Source of the DNA: an uncultured Christensenellaceae bacterium
Lineage (GTDB): Bacteria > Bacillota > Clostridia > Christensenellales > Borkfalkiaceae
DNA: 64,000 nucleotides
Assembly: GCA_910587005.1 (NCBI GenBank)
Contig: CAJULB010000003.1
Span: forward strand, 62,001 to 126,000
Direction of reading: 5' to 3'
In this document: positions 37,512 to 46,779 of the stretch, piece after piece
How the letters are laid out: every line of letters starts with the position of its first letter
Position numbering within the stretch: position 1 is the stretch's first letter
Notes under the pieces: generated by a model
Database searches by the model: none
Told to the model about the DNA's origin: nothing
Seen by the model: the letters and a program-made list of their open reading frames with translations, nothing else
Translations under genes and position numbers: made by a program

Positions 37512-38790
37512 AAAATTTGAAATCATTATTGTAATGCTCGCCGTTTCGGCGGGCTTGATTTTTTGTGCGGGCGGGTTCGTCTACACAAAAAAAATTCCCA
37601 AAAACGTTACGGTTGACGGCGTTGCGGTAGGCGGACTTAATCTTGCGGAGGCGGTGCGTCTTGTCCGCGCGGAAACCGAAAATAATTTAAAAGACAAAAC
37701 TCTTGAAATCTGCGCGGGCGATAAGGTTTTTAAGTTTACCTATCCCGAAATCAGCTACCGCGACAACGTTTTTACTTTGCTTAAAAACGCTGAAAAAGGC
37801 AAAAGCTACCGCGCAGAAACAAGCTATTTTCTGTGCGGTGCGGAAGAAATTGCCCGCGGAATATGCCTCAGCGAACAGCGTTTAAAGACGGAGCCGTACG
37901 CGCAGTTTTCCGCCTACGGAAAGCCGTTTGCTTACTTCGAGGGCGAGGACGGAATAAAGGCGGACGAAAAACAGATTTTAAGGGATATAGATAAATCCTT
38001 AAACGGCGGGTTTGAAAGGGTAAACGTAAAATTCACAACTCAGTTCCGTACGGAAACGCTGGATAAAATAAAAGCGGAAACACGGCTTTTAAGCAGTTTT
38101 ACAACGCGTTTCGACGGCGGAAATTTAAACCGCGTAAGCAATATCCGCCTTGCCGCCTCTAAGATAAACGGCGCAGTTTTAGAAAGCGGAAAAACGCTTT
38201 CGTTCAATGATATAGTGGGGGCAAGGGTAAAGGAAAGAGGCTTTTTAACGGCAAAAATTATAGAAAACGGCGAGTTTACGGAGGGCGTAGGCGGAGGGGT
38301 TTGTCAGGTTTCCACAACGCTTTATAACGCCGCGCTTTTAAGCGGTTTGAAAATAGAAGAATACCATCCGCACACACTTGCTGTCGGCTATGTTCCGCCC
38401 TCGCGCGACGCTATGGTAAGCGGAAAAGCTTTCGATTTAAAAATTAAAAATAACCGCAAAACCCCGATATATATCCGCGCCAACGTTACGGACGGAAGCG
38501 TAACGTTCGATATTTACGGCAAGAGCGACGGAGCTAAGTATTCGCTTAAATCTTCGGTTACGGGCAATATCCCCGCGCCCGAAGAAGTTACCGATGACCC
38601 CGCCAAGGTGCGCGCGGGTAAGGACGGACTTTTGAGCGAGGGCTATATCGAAATTACCCGCGCGGGCGTTACCGAAAGCAAGCTTTTGCGCAGGGACAAA
38701 TACCGCCCCGTCAACCGCAGAATTTTAACGGGAACGGCTTCGGAAAATTCCGAAGAAGCTACCAAAGAAACGGCGGAAAATCAAGGTTAA
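37492..38790 (+). CDS. VanW-family cell-wall protein
   Basis: About 432 residues if started at TTG 37492, which overlaps the PHP gene by 20 bp; ATG 37534 would leave a shorter signal. An N-terminal basic stretch and transmembrane segment, a PG-binding-4-like region with VTVDGVAVGGLNLAEA, then the VanW core LSFNDIVGARVKERGF and GGGVCQVSTTLYNAAL. Family members are extracytoplasmic, associated with peptidoglycan; the exact activity is unknown. The tail is Glu/Thr-rich. Confidence 0.85.
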   Translation: MIKRIFKKFEIIIVMLAVSAGLIFCAGGFVYTKKIPKNVTVDGVAVGGLNLAEAVRLVRAETENNLKDKTLEICAGDKVFKFTYPEISYRDNVFTLLKNAEKGKSYRAETSYFLCGAEEIARGICLSEQRLKTEPYAQFSAYGKPFAYFEGEDGIKADEKQILRDIDKSLNGGFERVNVKFTTQFRTETLDKIKAETRLLSSFTTRFDGGNLNRVSNIRLAASKINGAVLESGKTLSFNDIVGARVKERGFLTAKIIENGEFTEGVGGGVCQVSTTLYNAALLSGLKIEEYHPHTLAVGYVPPSRDAMVSGKAFDLKIKNNRKTPIYIRANVTDGSVTFDIYGKSDGAKYSLKSSVTGNIPAPEEVTDDPAKVRAGKDGLLSEGYIEITRAGVTESKLLRRDKYRPVNRRILTGTASENSEEATKETAENQG

Positions 38791-38831
38791 CGGCAAAATG
38801 CGGAGCACATTAAAAAAACAAGCTCAAATTA

Positions 38832-38860
38832 TTGTGTTTTTTCAGCGGTTATGATATAAT
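38832..38860 (+). promoter_or_regulatory. Promoter for plsX-rnc
   Basis: TTGTGT (38832-38837), 17 bases, TATAAT (38855-38860) preceded by TGA as an extended -10. Confidence 0.75.
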
Positions 38861-38896
38861 CATAAAGATTTGATTTTATAAAACGGTGAATTTTTT

Positions 38897-39931
38897 ATGA
38901 TTAAGATTTTAGTTGACGCAATGGGGGGCGACAAAGCGCCCGCGGCGATTGTGCAGGGTGCGGTTCAGGCGCTTGAAAAAGACAGAGATTTGCACTTGAT
39001 TTTTACGGGCAGACAGTCGGAAATTCAAGCCGAGCTTAATAAGCTTAAATACGATAAAGCCCGCGTTGAAATAGCGGACTGTCAGGACGTTATAGATATG
39101 AACGATAACCCCGTGGAAGCAGTCCGCCGCAGCGACAGTTCTATGATGAAGGCTTACGCAATGCTTAGAAAGCAGGACGATATCTGCGCGTTCGTTACGG
39201 CGGGTTCGACTGGCGCTGCTATTGCGGGCGGTCAGATTTTGCTGGGCAGAATACGCGGTGTAAAGCGCGCGGCTCTGTGTCCCGCAATACCCAACTCCCG
39301 CGGGCACGTAACGCTGTTGTGCGACTGCGGCGCCAACACCGAGTGCAAGCCGATAATGCTTTGCCAGTTCGCCCTGCTTGCTTCTGCTTACGCGAAGGTC
39401 GGCTTCGGAATAGCTAACCCCAAAGTCGGGCTGTTGAACAACGGCACCGAGGAACACAAGGGCGACGCGCTCCGTCAGGAAACTTACAAATATCTTTCCG
39501 AAATGCAGGGCGTCGATTTTATAGGCAACGTCGAAGGCAGGGATATAATGATAGGGGAGTGCGACGTAGTAGTCGCCGACGGATACACGGGCAATATTGC
39601 GCTTAAATCTATCGAAGGCTGCGGAAAGCTTATGCTCGGCGTTATGAAAAAGGAATTTTCCGCAACGCTCCGCTCTAAAATCGGCTACCTTTTCCTTAAA
39701 AAAGCAATTAAAAATATGCGCGGTCAGCTCGACTTCGAAAAAGCGGGCGGCGCGCTTCTGCTCGGACTTAAAAAAGTAGTGGTAAAAAGCCACGGCTCTT
39801 CCAAACCGCAGACAATTGCGGCGGCAATTGCTAACGCGGCGAATATTTACCGCGGAGGACTTGTTCCCGCAGTGGAAAAATCGCTTGAAAGCGTTGACCT
39901 TAACTCGATTATTATGGAGAGCGCGGAATGA
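38897..39931 (+). CDS. plsX: Phosphate acyltransferase PlsX
   Basis: 344 residues. Converts acyl-ACP to acyl-phosphate for phosphatidic acid synthesis. Opening ILVDAMGGDKAPAAIVQGAV, TAGSTGAAIAGG, DCGANTECKP and LLNNGTEEHKGD are family motifs. It overlaps rnc by 4 bp. The acpP gene that often lies between plsX and rnc is absent here. Confidence 0.96.
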   Translation: MIKILVDAMGGDKAPAAIVQGAVQALEKDRDLHLIFTGRQSEIQAELNKLKYDKARVEIADCQDVIDMNDNPVEAVRRSDSSMMKAYAMLRKQDDICAFVTAGSTGAAIAGGQILLGRIRGVKRAALCPAIPNSRGHVTLLCDCGANTECKPIMLCQFALLASAYAKVGFGIANPKVGLLNNGTEEHKGDALRQETYKYLSEMQGVDFIGNVEGRDIMIGECDVVVADGYTGNIALKSIEGCGKLMLGVMKKEFSATLRSKIGYLFLKKAIKNMRGQLDFEKAGGALLLGLKKVVVKSHGSSKPQTIAAAIANAANIYRGGLVPAVEKSLESVDLNSIIMESAE

Positions 39932-40560
39932 GCTTAGAGGAAACCGAAAAAAATTTAGGGTACGCTTTTAAGGACAAAAGACTTTTGGAGCGCGCGCTGA
40001 CCTTACCGTCCGCGGGCAAAGCGGAAAATAACCAGACTTTGGAGTTTTTCGGCGACGCGATACTCGAATTTTTGGTTTCGGAAAAAATTTACGACGAAAA
40101 TTCCGACGAGGGCAGTCTTACGGAAAAACGCAAGGCTCTTGTTTCCGACAGCGCGCTTACGCCAGTTTCGCGCAGGCTCGGGCTGGACAAAGCGCTTATC
40201 CGCAGTCCGTACGACAGCAACAACAAAAAAGCTGTGCCTTCCGTTTACGAGGCGGTTGTTGCGGCAATTTATCTTGACGGAGGCATTGACGCGGCGCGGA
40301 AATTCGTTTTTTCAACGCTTGATTTTTCGTCGGCGGAGGCAACTGAAAATTACAAGGGCGCCTTGCAGGAGTTTTTGCAGTCGCGCGGGGAACGATGTCC
40401 CGATTACGTCTGCAAGGACGTCGGCACAAAGCAAAAGGCGGACTACATTGTCACCATAACGGTTTTGGGCAAAACTTTCAGCGGCGAGGCAGGTATAAAA
40501 AAGCAGGCGGAAATGCTTGCCGCCAAATCCGCAATGGAATATATAAAAACTTTGAAATAA
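39928..40560 (+). CDS. rnc: Ribonuclease III, divergent active site
   Basis: 210 residues: RNase III domain then dsRNA-binding domain (NYKGALQEFLQ...QAEMLAAKSAMEYI). The signature is NQTLEFFGDAIL (usually N-E-R-LEFLGDAVL), retaining the catalytic Glu and Asp. The second metal motif reads PSVYEAVVAAIYLDGG, where the usual ADxxEA aspartate is replaced by Ser while the essential Glu is kept. The THRSY-type motif near residue 24 is also altered (TLPSA). Position in plsX-rnc-smc-ftsY is canonical. It may have reduced or altered cleavage activity. Confidence 0.88.
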   Translation: MSLEETEKNLGYAFKDKRLLERALTLPSAGKAENNQTLEFFGDAILEFLVSEKIYDENSDEGSLTEKRKALVSDSALTPVSRRLGLDKALIRSPYDSNNKKAVPSVYEAVVAAIYLDGGIDAARKFVFSTLDFSSAEATENYKGALQEFLQSRGERCPDYVCKDVGTKQKADYIVTITVLGKTFSGEAGIKKQAEMLAAKSAMEYIKTLK

Positions 40561-40595
40561 TTGCTTTCAAAGTATTAACCTAAGGCTTGTTTTAA

Positions 40596-40712
40596 GTGTC
40601 ATTCTGAGCGATAGCGAAGAATCTGATTGTCATAAGCGTAAACGAAAACTTTTTTAATTTGCTTTGTAAGCCAATTTGAGATACTTCGGCTTCGCTCAGT
40701 ATGACATATTTC
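40596..40712. repeat. Composite dispersed repeat, short copy
   Basis: GTCATTCTGAGCGATAGCGA with AGAATCTGATTGTCATAAGC, followed later by GAGATACTTCGGCTTCGCTC and AGTATGACA in opposite orientation. Confidence 0.75.
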
Positions 40713-40770
40713 AACTGTTCTGCAAGCGTATGTGTGGCGCGTTTCAAAAAAATAATTTATTAATAATCGG

Positions 40771-40800
40771 CGGCGGTAAAAACCACGCTTTTTACCGCCG
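40771..40800 (+). terminator. Terminator-like hairpin before smc
   Basis: A 12-bp perfect stem CGGCGGTAAAAA/TTTTTACCGCCG (40771-40782 with 40789-40800). It probably ends plsX-rnc; smc begins 30 bases later. Confidence 0.7.
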
Positions 40801-40829
40801 CACCCAATTTGCGACAAATAAGGTAAAAT

Positions 40830-43800
40830 ATGATTACATTCAAAAGTATGCAACTTGTCGGTTTTAAGTCCTTTGCGGACAAAACCACAATAACGCTCGG
40901 CGAGGGCGTAACCTGTATAGTCGGCCCCAACGGCTGCGGAAAAAGCAACGTTGCGGACGCTATCCGCTGGGTTCTCGGCGAGCAGTCGGCAAAAATGATG
41001 CGCGGTTCGCAGATGATGGACGTCATTTTCAGCGGTACCGACAAAAGACGTCAGATGTCTTTTTGCGAAGTAACGCTTACGTTCGACAACACAAACCGCG
41101 TATTCGATATTGACTGCGACGAGGTAGAAATGACGAGAAGGCTTTACCGCAACGGCGACAGCGAATATTTGCTGAACCGCCAGCCTTCGCGTATGAAAAT
41201 ATTGACGGGACTGTTGCACGGCGCGGGCGCGGCGAAAGAGGGATACTCGATTATCGGTCAGGGCAGAATAGACCAGATTATGAACGCCAAGCCCGAGGAC
41301 AGACGCTCTATCTTCGAAGAAGCTACGGGCATTGTCGTATTCAAGGACAGAAAAGCCGACGCGGAAAGAAAAATGAACGCTTCGCGCGATAATCTTTTTG
41401 TGTTTGCACAGCGTATGCAGGAGGTTGAACGCCAGCTGGCTCCTTTAAAAAAAGCGGCGGAAAACGCGCTGAAATACCGCGAAATTTATTCCGAACTGCG
41501 CATGAACGAAACTAACCTGTACATATACCGTCACGACGGAGCGGAAGGCGAAAAACAGAAAATCAACGACAAAAAGGTTAAAATAGACGCGCGTATTGCC
41601 GAGCTTGAAAAGCTTATGGAACAGCTTGTGGAGGAGTACAAAAAGTGCCGTTCGGGGCTTGACGACGCGGACGTAACCTTGCAGGATTTAAACGACCGCA
41701 TACGCCGTTTCGAGGTCGGCATTGCAAACAAGAGCGGCGAATCCAAGCTGTATACCCAGCGCGCGCAGTCGGCAGTGGACAAGCTTGAAGCGGCGCGTAA
41801 CGAGCTGAAATATTCCGCCCAGCGTATCGACGAGATTGACCGCGACATAAGAAGAATAGAACAGCTTTCGGGCATAAACACAAAAAGAATTACCGAAGCA
41901 AGAGAAAATTCCGAAAAGCTCCGCGCGGAAATTGCAGAGCTTTCCAAAAAAATATCCGACTACGAATATATGACGGGCGAACACCGCAAAAAGGTTTTGG
42001 ACGCGTTTAAAGATTTATCGGAAATGCGCCAGAATATGGGCTCGCTTTCGGCACAGAAACAGCTTTTGGGCGAACGCCTTGCGCAGATTGAGGAGGATAT
42101 GTCGCGTATCCGTACCCGCCGCGACGAGAGTAAACAAGCTTACGAACAGTGCATAGAGCGCGGAAACGGGCTTGCGCAGATGCTGGGCAACGAGGACGGA
42201 CTGCTCGCCGAAGCCGAAGAAAAGGTTAAAAAGAGCGAGGAGCGTATTCGGTTTTTAATCAATCAGATTTACGATACGCAGGCGCAGATTTCAAGCATAG
42301 GCGAAAGCCTTTTAACCTACCGCGCCATAAGAGAGAGGTTCGAGGGCTACGGCTACTCGGTTAAAAACCTTATGAGCAGAGCTTCGCAGGATTTGGAGCT
42401 TTCCGCAAAAATCAAGGGGCTGATTGCCGACGTTATTTCGTGCGATAAGGAATACGAGGTCGCAATAGAAACGGCTTTCGGCGGGGCAATGCAAAATATT
42501 ATAACGGGCACCCGCGACGACGCGCGCGAATTGATTGAATTTTTAAAGCGCAACCGCATGGGTCAGGTTACGTTTTTGCCCATAGAAGCGCTTAAACCAC
42601 GCTATGAAAACGAGCAGATTAAAATAGCCGTGCGCGACAAGGGCGCTTTGGGCTTTGCAATAGACCTTGTAAAATTCGATAAGCAGTACGAAAACGTTAT
42701 ACATAATCTTTTGGGCAATACTTTAATTGTGGACAATATCCAGAACGCCACGCAAATAGCCCGCCGTTATCCGCGCGCATTCAAAATTGTTACTTTGGAA
42801 GGCGACGTTATCGCAACAAGCGGTTCTATGACGGGCGGCAGCAAGCGCGAATCTGCGGGAAACCTGCTTGCCAACGAAAGAAGAATTAAAGAGCTTGAAG
42901 AAAGTCTTGAAGCAAAAAAACTGTTTTTGCACCGTGCGGACGGTAAGCGCGCCGAGCTTGAAGCGGCAAAAACCGAAGCCGACGGAGAGCTGACCGTTCT
43001 CAACAAAAAATTGCAGGACGCAAGGTTAGAGCTTGCTTCCATTACCGAAAAGCAGACCGCGCTTTTGCAGGCGGTAACTTCTGCCGAAAGCGAGTACGCG
43101 GCTTACGGACAGTCCGTTTCCGCTATCCGCGAAAGGTTGAAGGGGCTTGACAGCGAGTATACGGGCGTATCCGCGGGCGCAAACGAGTTGACCTCGCAGT
43201 CGGACGCGGCTTCCTCGCAAATGGACGATATGAGCGCGGAGTTCGATAAGCTTACCGAAGAGCGCAACGAAAAGACCGAAAGAATGAACGGTATGCTTGT
43301 TGACATAGCTTCTTTGGAAAGCGCGGTTTCGGCAAGCGTGGAAAACGTTGAACGGCTTAAACGCGAAAAAGCGGGGCTTTTGGAAAAAATAGAAAAGACC
43401 AACGCGACAATTCCCGCAATTCAGCGCGAAATAGATAATTTCAAAGCTCAGGCAGAGCGCACCGCGCTGACCGAGGAGGAGCAGGCGGTCGTAAACGATT
43501 TGCGCAAGCAGATACTTGAAGTCACGGCTTCCAAAAACACGCTGAACGAGCGCATTAAGCAGATTGACCTTGAAAGATACAACAGCGCGGAGGAGCGCGA
43601 ACAGCTTATAACCAAAACGCACAACCTTGATTTGGCTTTGGCGAAAATCGACAGCGATTTGGAGGGCTTGCGCCAGAGAATAGAGGACGAGTACCAGCTC
43701 GATTACGACGGTTGTTTGCAGTACAAGACCGAGGAGTTCGACCCGAGCCTGGCGGCTTCCAACATAGCCACCTGCAAGCGCAAAATTTCCGTGATAGGCG

Positions 43801-44429
43801 CGGTCAATCCCAACGCCGTGGAGGAGTACGACGAAGTCAGTGCGCGTTACGAAAAAATGTGCGCCGATAAAGAGGATATGGAAAAAGGGCTTGCCGATTT
43901 AACCGCGGCGCTTGACGATATCCGCGCGGAAATGCAGAAGATTTTCGACGAGGGCTTTAACCTTATTAATGAAAACTTCAAACGCACCTTTAAGGAGCTT
44001 TTCGGCGGCGGCAGAGCGGAATTACAGCTTGACTACACCGACTGCGACGACCCGTTGAACGCGGGCGTGGATATTATAGCCTGTCCTCCGGGTAAAAAGC
44101 TTACCAAAATTTCGCTTTTGTCGGGCGGCGAGCGCGCGCTGACAGCTATTGCAATTCTGTTTGCAATTATCGGTATGCGCCCCATGCCGTTCTGCGTGCT
44201 TGACGAAATCGAAGCCGCGCTGGACGAGGCGAACGTTGCGCGTTACGCTAAATATTTAAAGAAATTCGCGCAGAATACGCAGTTTATCGTCATTACGCAC
44301 CGTAAGCCCACCATGGAAAACGCGGACATACTTTTCGGTGTAACAATGGAAGAAAAGGGCGTTTCAAAAGTCGTATCCGTCAAGCTTTCCGAAGTTGCGG
44401 AACGCCTCGGCGGCGATACTATACAGTAA
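40830..44429 (+). CDS. smc: Chromosome partition protein SMC
   Basis: 1199 residues, full length. N-terminal Walker A VGPNGCGKSNVADAIRW, the QGRIDQIMNAKPEDRR loop, long coiled coils, hinge domain (about 510-660, with SGSMTGGSKR after it), second coiled coil, and C-terminal signature LSGGERALTAIAILFAI with Walker B FCVLDEIEAALDEANV. It works with ScpAB as condensin. AAGGT precedes the ATG; it is coupled to ftsY 12 bases downstream. Confidence 0.98.
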   Translation: MITFKSMQLVGFKSFADKTTITLGEGVTCIVGPNGCGKSNVADAIRWVLGEQSAKMMRGSQMMDVIFSGTDKRRQMSFCEVTLTFDNTNRVFDIDCDEVEMTRRLYRNGDSEYLLNRQPSRMKILTGLLHGAGAAKEGYSIIGQGRIDQIMNAKPEDRRSIFEEATGIVVFKDRKADAERKMNASRDNLFVFAQRMQEVERQLAPLKKAAENALKYREIYSELRMNETNLYIYRHDGAEGEKQKINDKKVKIDARIAELEKLMEQLVEEYKKCRSGLDDADVTLQDLNDRIRRFEVGIANKSGESKLYTQRAQSAVDKLEAARNELKYSAQRIDEIDRDIRRIEQLSGINTKRITEARENSEKLRAEIAELSKKISDYEYMTGEHRKKVLDAFKDLSEMRQNMGSLSAQKQLLGERLAQIEEDMSRIRTRRDESKQAYEQCIERGNGLAQMLGNEDGLLAEAEEKVKKSEERIRFLINQIYDTQAQISSIGESLLTYRAIRERFEGYGYSVKNLMSRASQDLELSAKIKGLIADVISCDKEYEVAIETAFGGAMQNIITGTRDDARELIEFLKRNRMGQVTFLPIEALKPRYENEQIKIAVRDKGALGFAIDLVKFDKQYENVIHNLLGNTLIVDNIQNATQIARRYPRAFKIVTLEGDVIATSGSMTGGSKRESAGNLLANERRIKELEESLEAKKLFLHRADGKRAELEAAKTEADGELTVLNKKLQDARLELASITEKQTALLQAVTSAESEYAAYGQSVSAIRERLKGLDSEYTGVSAGANELTSQSDAASSQMDDMSAEFDKLTEERNEKTERMNGMLVDIASLESAVSASVENVERLKREKAGLLEKIEKTNATIPAIQREIDNFKAQAERTALTEEEQAVVNDLRKQILEVTASKNTLNERIKQIDLERYNSAEEREQLITKTHNLDLALAKIDSDLEGLRQRIEDEYQLDYDGCLQYKTEEFDPSLAASNIATCKRKISVIGAVNPNAVEEYDEVSARYEKMCADKEDMEKGLADLTAALDDIRAEMQKIFDEGFNLINENFKRTFKELFGGGRAELQLDYTDCDDPLNAGVDIIACPPGKKLTKISLLSGGERALTAIAILFAIIGMRPMPFCVLDEIEAALDEANVARYAKYLKKFAQNTQFIVITHRKPTMENADILFGVTMEEKGVSKVVSVKLSEVAERLGGDTIQ

Positions 44430-44441
44430 TAAGGTTTTTCT

Positions 44442-45338
44442 ATGGGATTATTTTCTAAATTAAAAAACGCATTAAAAAAGACGAGGGACAATCTTTCGTC
44501 CGCGCTTTCAAATCTGTTTTCAAAAAATAAATTAGGCGACGAGTTTTACGAGGAGCTTGAAGAAATTTTAATCGGCGCAGACATTTCGGTTACTACCGCC
44601 GAGGACGTGGTGGAAGAAATCCGCGCCGAAGCCAAGCACGAAAAACTGCGCGATAAGCAGTTTGTTACCGACTTATTAAAAGACGTTCTGGAAGAAAAAC
44701 TGACCGAAGCGGAAATTCCCGAAATAAAATATCCCGCCGTTATTATGCTTGTGGGCGTCAACGGCGTCGGCAAAACTACCACAGTCGGCAAGCTTGCAAA
44801 CTACTTTTTAAGACAGGGCAAAACCGTTACCGTGGCGGCGGCGGATACCTTCCGCGCGGCGGCGGCAGACCAGCTTACCGTCTGGGCGGAAAGGGCTAAG
44901 GTGCGCATTGTCAAACACGAGGAGGGCAGCGACCCCTCTGCGGTTGTTTTCGACGCGCTGACCTCGGCAAAGGCAAAGGGCACGGACGTTGTAATTATAG
45001 ACACAGCGGGCAGACTCCACGTCAAGGCGCATTTAATGGAAGAACTTAAAAAGATGTCGCGCGTGGTGGAAAGGGAGTGCCCGAACGCGAATTTCTATAA
45101 ATTTTTGATTCTGGACGCAACTACGGGCAACAACGCAATCTCGCAGGCGGAAATCTTCGACGAGGCGGTGGAGCTTGACGGAATTGTGCTTACCAAGCTT
45201 GACAGCTCTGCAAAAGGCGGGTTTGTAATTTCGCTTTGCGGCGAGCTTCAAATCCCCGTGGTGTTTACGGGCGTCGGCGAAAAAATGGAAGATTTGGAAG
45301 CGTTCGACGCGGAAGAATTTATTGACGGAATACTTTAA
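44442..45338 (+). CDS. ftsY: Signal recognition particle receptor FtsY
   Basis: 298 residues, a short FtsY without the acidic A domain. N domain, then the SRP GTPase with GVNGVGKTTTVGKLA (G1), ADTFRAAAADQL, IIDTAGRLHVK (G3), LTKLDSSAKGG (G4) and FTGVGEKMEDLEAF. It docks SRP-ribosome complexes at the membrane. Last gene of the smc transcript, followed by a hairpin. Confidence 0.97.
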   Translation: MGLFSKLKNALKKTRDNLSSALSNLFSKNKLGDEFYEELEEILIGADISVTTAEDVVEEIRAEAKHEKLRDKQFVTDLLKDVLEEKLTEAEIPEIKYPAVIMLVGVNGVGKTTTVGKLANYFLRQGKTVTVAAADTFRAAAADQLTVWAERAKVRIVKHEEGSDPSAVVFDALTSAKAKGTDVVIIDTAGRLHVKAHLMEELKKMSRVVERECPNANFYKFLILDATTGNNAISQAEIFDEAVELDGIVLTKLDSSAKGGFVISLCGELQIPVVFTGVGEKMEDLEAFDAEEFIDGIL

Positions 45339-45397
45339 AACGCGTTAAACTAAGGTATATTGCGGGGGCAATTAATAAATAAGATAGAAATAAGAAA

Positions 45398-45435
45398 CGG
45401 CGCGGAAGTTATTTTTACTTCCGCGCCGCCCTTTT
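45398..45435 (+). terminator. Terminator after ftsY
   Basis: A 12-bp perfect stem (45398-45409 with 45417-45428), followed by CCCTTTTTG. Confidence 0.8.
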
Positions 45436-45509
45436 TGCGATTAAGTTGTAAAGTTACACTCATTCGGGGCGATTGCCCCGCGAATATGCCTTATTCAAAG
45501 CGCAAACGA

Positions 45510-45720
45510 TTATAAATCGTCCACGTCCTGAACGGGCTTTCCGCCGTCTATGGGCGTACCCGTGTAACTTCCGTTGGGGTCAAAACAGTCTTTAAACTTA
45601 TTTGCAGTTTTTCGAGTTCTTTTTGCCACAACCCTTACCGCCGCAGTTCTTTACGCTCTTGTTTTCGCTGCCTGTGTTTTTAGATACATTCTTTTCTTTG
45701 TTTTCGTTGGTCTTTCTCAT
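45510..45720 (-). pseudogene. Small Lys/Cys-rich protein coupled to rubrerythrin, frameshifted
   Basis: Starts at ATG 45720 inside the rubrerythrin stop (ATGA), with AAAGGAG upstream, and reads 40 residues ending CGGKGCGKKNSKNCK before TAA 45598. From 45597 the +1 frame continues with KFKDCFDPNGSYTG and TPIDGGKPVQDVDDL to TAA at 45510. The second part looks like a real protein tail and has no start of its own. One base change in length in the A-rich stretch near 45597-45603 would fuse both into a ~69-residue protein. It may be a sequencing or assembly error, a real frameshift mutation, or programmed frameshifting. Confidence 0.65.
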
Positions 45721-46313
45721 ATTTTCTCCTTTTCAAACGGGATATGCAACAAAACTTCGCCCTGACTTGCCTGGCAAAGCGGGCATTTATCCCACGCTTT
45801 AGTGGAAGTGTGCATATAACCGCAATCACCGCAAATATATAAAATGGGCGATTCGTTACTGTACAGCTTTCCCTTAGAGAACGCTTCGTGAAGGTATCTG
45901 AAAATCATTTCGTGATGCACTTCAACCTTAGCAACAAGCTTGAAAAGGGAGGCAATATCCTTAAAACCTTCGTCTTCTGCGTCCTTGGCAAACGCGGGGT
46001 AAATTACGGAATGTTCTTCATGCTCGTCGTCAGCGGCAAATTTCAGACTTTCGGCAATGTCGCCCCCGTGATAGGGATAACCTGCGTCAATGTTGATATT
46101 GTCAAGGTACTGACCGCGTTTTTGAAGCTCTTCCATAAATCTTCTCGCATGCACGGTTTCGTTCTTGGCAAGAACTTTCACAGCGTCAGCAAGGGCAACG
46201 TAGCCCTGCTGGTTAGCCGCGCGGGCAATAAGCTGATAGCGCATACCCGCCTGACTTTCGCCTGCAAAACTTCTTGCAAGATTTTTGTAAGTTTTGGTTT
46301 CGTCAAATTGCAT
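45717..46313 (-). CDS. rbr: Rubrerythrin
   Basis: 198 residues from ATG 46313, chosen for the GGAGG seven bases upstream. Ferritin-like diiron domain with the Glu ligands in SFAGESQAGMRY, KNETVHARRF, EEHSVIYPAFA and EVHHEMIFR. The C-terminal rubredoxin-like domain holds CGDCGYMH and CPLCQ as the Fe(Cys)4 site. It acts as an NADH-linked peroxide reductase in anaerobes. The small downstream gene is translationally coupled. Confidence 0.95.
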   Translation of the reverse strand: MQFDETKTYKNLARSFAGESQAGMRYQLIARAANQQGYVALADAVKVLAKNETVHARRFMEELQKRGQYLDNINIDAGYPYHGGDIAESLKFAADDEHEEHSVIYPAFAKDAEDEGFKDIASLFKLVAKVEVHHEMIFRYLHEAFSKGKLYSNESPILYICGDCGYMHTSTKAWDKCPLCQASQGEVLLHIPFEKEKI

Positions 46314-46491
46314 ATCTATCCTCCGTCTGCAAATTATTGTGGACGAACCGCCGTGTTTTATGCGCTTTTTTCCGTTTCCATATTTTGTAATTTGACAGCG
46401 GTAAAAAAATTTTCCGCGCATATATAATAGTGAATAAAACGCGCTGAAGCTATATTCTTACCTTTAAACGCCTGTTCCGCAGTTTGCTGTT

Positions 46492-46752
46492 TTGCGCCTG
46501 CTCGCTTGCGCCCTTGCTGATATTTGCATTACGGCGTTTTCACTGCAACCGAAGAAAAAAAAGGGCGGACTTAAATCCGTTTGCCTTGCGGAGGAGGACT
46601 TGGGCGGGGTTAAGCTTGTCTATCTCGCGCTGAAAGGCTTCGAACATTACGTAACCTTTTACGCAAAGCCGGAACAAAAATTCTTTTCCGTTAAAAAGCT
46701 TAAAATTTCCGTTGCGCAGGAGGGAATTTCAATAGAAAAACCTTTGCGGTAA
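46492..46752 (+). CDS. Possible small membrane-anchored protein or gene remnant
   Basis: Up to 86 residues from TTG 46492 with no ribosome site. The C-terminal half (GGVKLVYLALKGFEHYVTFY onward) looks like coding sequence. The adjacent +2 frame upstream (46448-46545) encodes a basic-hydrophobic segment FKRLFRSLLFCACSLAPLLI that would make a natural membrane anchor. A frameshifted small membrane protein gene is therefore possible. Function unknown. Confidence 0.3.
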   Translation: MRLLACALADICITAFSLQPKKKKGGLKSVCLAEEDLGGVKLVYLALKGFEHYVTFYAKPEQKFFSVKKLKISVAQEGISIEKPLR

Positions 46753-46779
46753 AAATTTTGTGCCGTGCTTGCGCGTTTT

